Assembly: GCA_020430865.1 (NCBI GenBank)
Contig: JAGQIY010001436.1
Coordinates: forward strand, 1-8,043
Source of the DNA: Myxococcales bacterium
GTDB taxonomy: Bacteria > Myxococcota > Polyangia > Polyangiales > Polyangiaceae
DNA: 8,043 nt
Direction: 5' to 3'
Both the position numbers and the translations under genes were made by a program. Position 1 is the stretch's first letter, and every line of letters begins with the position of its first letter. Positions 6,543 through 8,043 of the stretch are shown in pieces. Under the pieces are notes generated by a model that ran no database searches, was not told the DNA's origin, and saw nothing but the letters and a program-made list of their open reading frames with translations.

Positions 6543-7370
6543 ATGGTGCAGCCAAAGCTCCGGCCAGTTCCCGCCGCTGTCTGCCTGAGCCTCGTCTTGG
6601 CGCCGGGTCTGGCGCGCGCTCAGGCGGCAGCGCCGCGGGCCGTCCCAGCCGAAAACCTACATATCCATGTTCAAAACGCAGCGTCGTCGATCCCGGGGCT
6701 CCGCCGGGTCTCGACTTCCTCGAAGCTCCTCGAGGCGACTCGCCCCCTCACCCCCGCAAACCCTGACACTAGCGCGAGGCTCGCGTACGTTAGCGGCGAA
6801 CTGACGCGAAACGCGGGCGCGGAGCGCCTGTGGTGGTACGGCTGGATCGGCGGCTTCGCAGCACTTTCCGTAGGGCAAGGCTATTTCTTCTTCACCAGGG
6901 ATGACCCGGCGGAGCGGATCCTGAACGCCGTTGGCGGCGGGATGAGCCTGATCGGGCTCGCTGGTCTGCTGGTGCTCCCGAACGACGGACGCTTCGCCGA
7001 CGAGGACCTCGCAGACCTACCTGAAGGTAGCGCCGAGGAGCGCTCTGCGAAGCTGGCCCGGGCCGAATCCATGCTGGGCAACGCGGCAGAGGCGACGCGA
7101 CGCAAGCGAAACGCACTGGCCGTCGTCGGTCCCGTGCTGGTGAGCTTCGGCACCGCCGCCTACGTCTGGGCAAAGTACGACGCCGCGGTGCCGGCGCTGC
7201 GCACCATGGTCGGCGCCTTGGCGATCAACGTCGCGCACTGGTGGACCCGACCCACGGCGAATGCCGAAGCCGCCCGACGCTACCGCGGCCAGAGCGCCGA
7301 GCTGGACTGGCGACTCACGCCCTGGATCTCCCCCAGGATCGTTGGTTTGGGGTTAGGGACGCCGTTCTGA
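6543..7370 (+). CDS. Unknown membrane protein with signal peptide and about four hydrophobic segments
   Basis: I do not recognise a named family. The 275-residue product starts with a likely signal peptide (residues 1-26, ending LARA/Q). A polar region follows to about 95. Hydrophobic stretches lie at about 97-117 (aromatic-rich, beginning WWYGWIGG), 126-146 (Gly/Leu-rich, ending VLP), 190-210 and 216-235. A charged loop at 150-189 (FADEDLADL, then many Lys/Arg) separates the two pairs, suggesting two hairpins with an exposed loop. The C-terminus ends WRLTPWISPRIVGLGLGTPF, with a terminal Phe. That ending, with the signal peptide, leaves open an outer-membrane location, but the long hydrophobic helices favour the inner membrane. 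The ATG at 6543 is the first usable start; a weak GGGA lies 15-18 bases upstream. It is divergent from the GH44 gene and convergent with the next gene. Codon use matches its neighbours. Confidence 0.8.
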   Translation: MVQPKLRPVPAAVCLSLVLAPGLARAQAAAPRAVPAENLHIHVQNAASSIPGLRRVSTSSKLLEATRPLTPANPDTSARLAYVSGELTRNAGAERLWWYGWIGGFAALSVGQGYFFFTRDDPAERILNAVGGGMSLIGLAGLLVLPNDGRFADEDLADLPEGSAEERSAKLARAESMLGNAAEATRRKRNALAVVGPVLVSFGTAAYVWAKYDAAVPALRTMVGALAINVAHWWTRPTANAEAARRYRGQSAELDWRLTPWISPRIVGLGLGTPF

Positions 7371-7395
7371 CCGACCGAACCGCCGGAGACCGCCT

Positions 7396-8043
7396 CTACT
7401 TGCGCTGGCTCAGTCGCTTCCGCACGGACTGAATGGCGTCCTTCAGGACGTCTGGCTTGCGCAAGCAGGCGTAGCAGTCTTCCCGACCACTGCTCCCGCA
7501 ACCACGCTTGTTTCCCAGACGACCCAGCAGGTGCAGCGAGCGGACGTCTCCCACCTTCTCCGCCTGCTGAACCAGCTTCTTGGTCTCTGCACAGGGTGTG
7601 TCCTTGTCCAGCGAACGAAGCTCCAGAGCCACGCCCAGCGGGGGCGCCGCCTTCTTCCGTAGATCCTTGCTCATCACCAGTTCTTCGGCGAGCTGTGTGG
7701 TGTCGGTGCGCTTGGGTGTACCAACCCAGATCTCATACAGGAAGTCCACGGCTGGCTCGGTGCCGAGAGCGGCGACCTCCTCGAGGGTCTCCGTCGAGAG
7801 CTCGCGGTTGCGAGCGAACGCCTCGAGCTGCTTCTGCTTGGCCTTGTCGCTGAGCTGCTCGGGGCTCTGCTTCAAGCCGTCCATGAACGCACGCCACCGA
7901 GCCCGCAACGCCGCAGAGCGACCCCGCGCCAGGGCCAGGGCCTCGGCGGCCGTACGCTCGTCAGCGGACTTGGCTTCCAGGGCCTTCATGGCCTCTTCAT
8001 CCCCGCGGATCACGGCGGCGAGCTCACCGGCTGGCTCGGGCTC
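7396..8043 (-). CDS. Unrecognised helical protein, C-terminal 215 residues (5' end beyond the window)
   Basis: The frame is open to the right edge, reading EPEPAGELAAVIRGDEEAMK at the edge, so the true start probably lies outside; a GTG at 8013 and an ATG at 7989 are alternative internal starts. The visible part is rich in Ala, Leu, Lys and Glu and looks almost wholly alpha-helical, with repeating charged helices that recall HEAT or TPR-like arrangements without a clear repeat. A cysteine lies at visible residue 151 (DTPCAET), and a cluster CGSSGREDCYAC at 182-193 sits near the C-terminus, spaced like a metal site or disulfide pair. The tail is basic (VRKRLSQRK). The Pro/Glu/Ala opening could be a linker from an upstream domain. 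No catalytic motif is seen and no function is assigned. It converges on the plus-strand gene, with 25 bases between their stops. Confidence 0.75.
   Translation of the reverse strand, partial: EPEPAGELAAVIRGDEEAMKALEAKSADERTAAEALALARGRSAALRARWRAFMDGLKQSPEQLSDKAKQKQLEAFARNRELSTETLEEVAALGTEPAVDFLYEIWVGTPKRTDTTQLAEELVMSKDLRKKAAPPLGVALELRSLDKDTPCAETKKLVQQAEKVGDVRSLHLLGRLGNKRGCGSSGREDCYACLRKPDVLKDAIQSVRKRLSQRK

Overview
The window looks like chromosomal DNA from a high-GC myxobacterium (phylum Myxococcota, probably a Polyangiales-type soil species). The reasons are a C-terminal MYXO-CTERM sorting tail and DUF4215-like CGDG...ECDDGN repeats on a secreted oxidase, a long Gly/Ser/Ala/Asn linker on a lipoprotein, and strong G/C bias at third codon positions, which produces many long antisense shadow frames. 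No rRNA, tRNA, CRISPR array, insertion sequence or phage gene was seen.

Region 1 (1-1317, minus strand) is the start of a urease operon in the order ureD-ureA-ureB. UreD is the accessory protein for nickel delivery, UreA is the gamma subunit, and only the first 24 codons of UreB (beta subunit) lie inside the window. The catalytic ureC and the other accessory genes would be expected beyond position 1. The genes are 22-31 bases apart with recognisable Shine-Dalgarno sequences, so they are very probably co-transcribed.

Region 2 (1495-4401, minus strand) is the most unusual gene. It encodes a secreted 968-residue protein with a signal peptide, a DNRLRE-like beta domain, two tandem six-cysteine modules, a complete CotA-type multicopper oxidase (laccase) with all four copper motifs, three ECDDGN disulfide repeats and a MYXO-CTERM surface anchor.

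Region 3 (4617-6473, minus strand) is a lipoprotein glycoside hydrolase of family GH44 (endoglucanase/xyloglucanase type) with both catalytic glutamates and a low-complexity linker of about 60 residues. The laccase and GH44 genes follow one another on the same strand, 215 bases apart. Both products should sit on the cell surface, which suggests, but does not prove, a joint role in attacking plant-derived polymers.

Region 4 (6543-7370, plus strand) is a protein of unknown function with a signal peptide and about four hydrophobic segments, divergent from the GH44 gene across a 69-base gap. Region 5 (7396 to the window end, minus strand) is the C-terminal 215 residues of an unrecognised, mostly helical protein with a small cysteine cluster near its end, convergent with the previous gene. 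No intergenic stretch exceeds 215 bases. I see no wholly new system here. The most noteworthy items are the laccase architecture, its pairing with GH44, and the two unrecognised genes.
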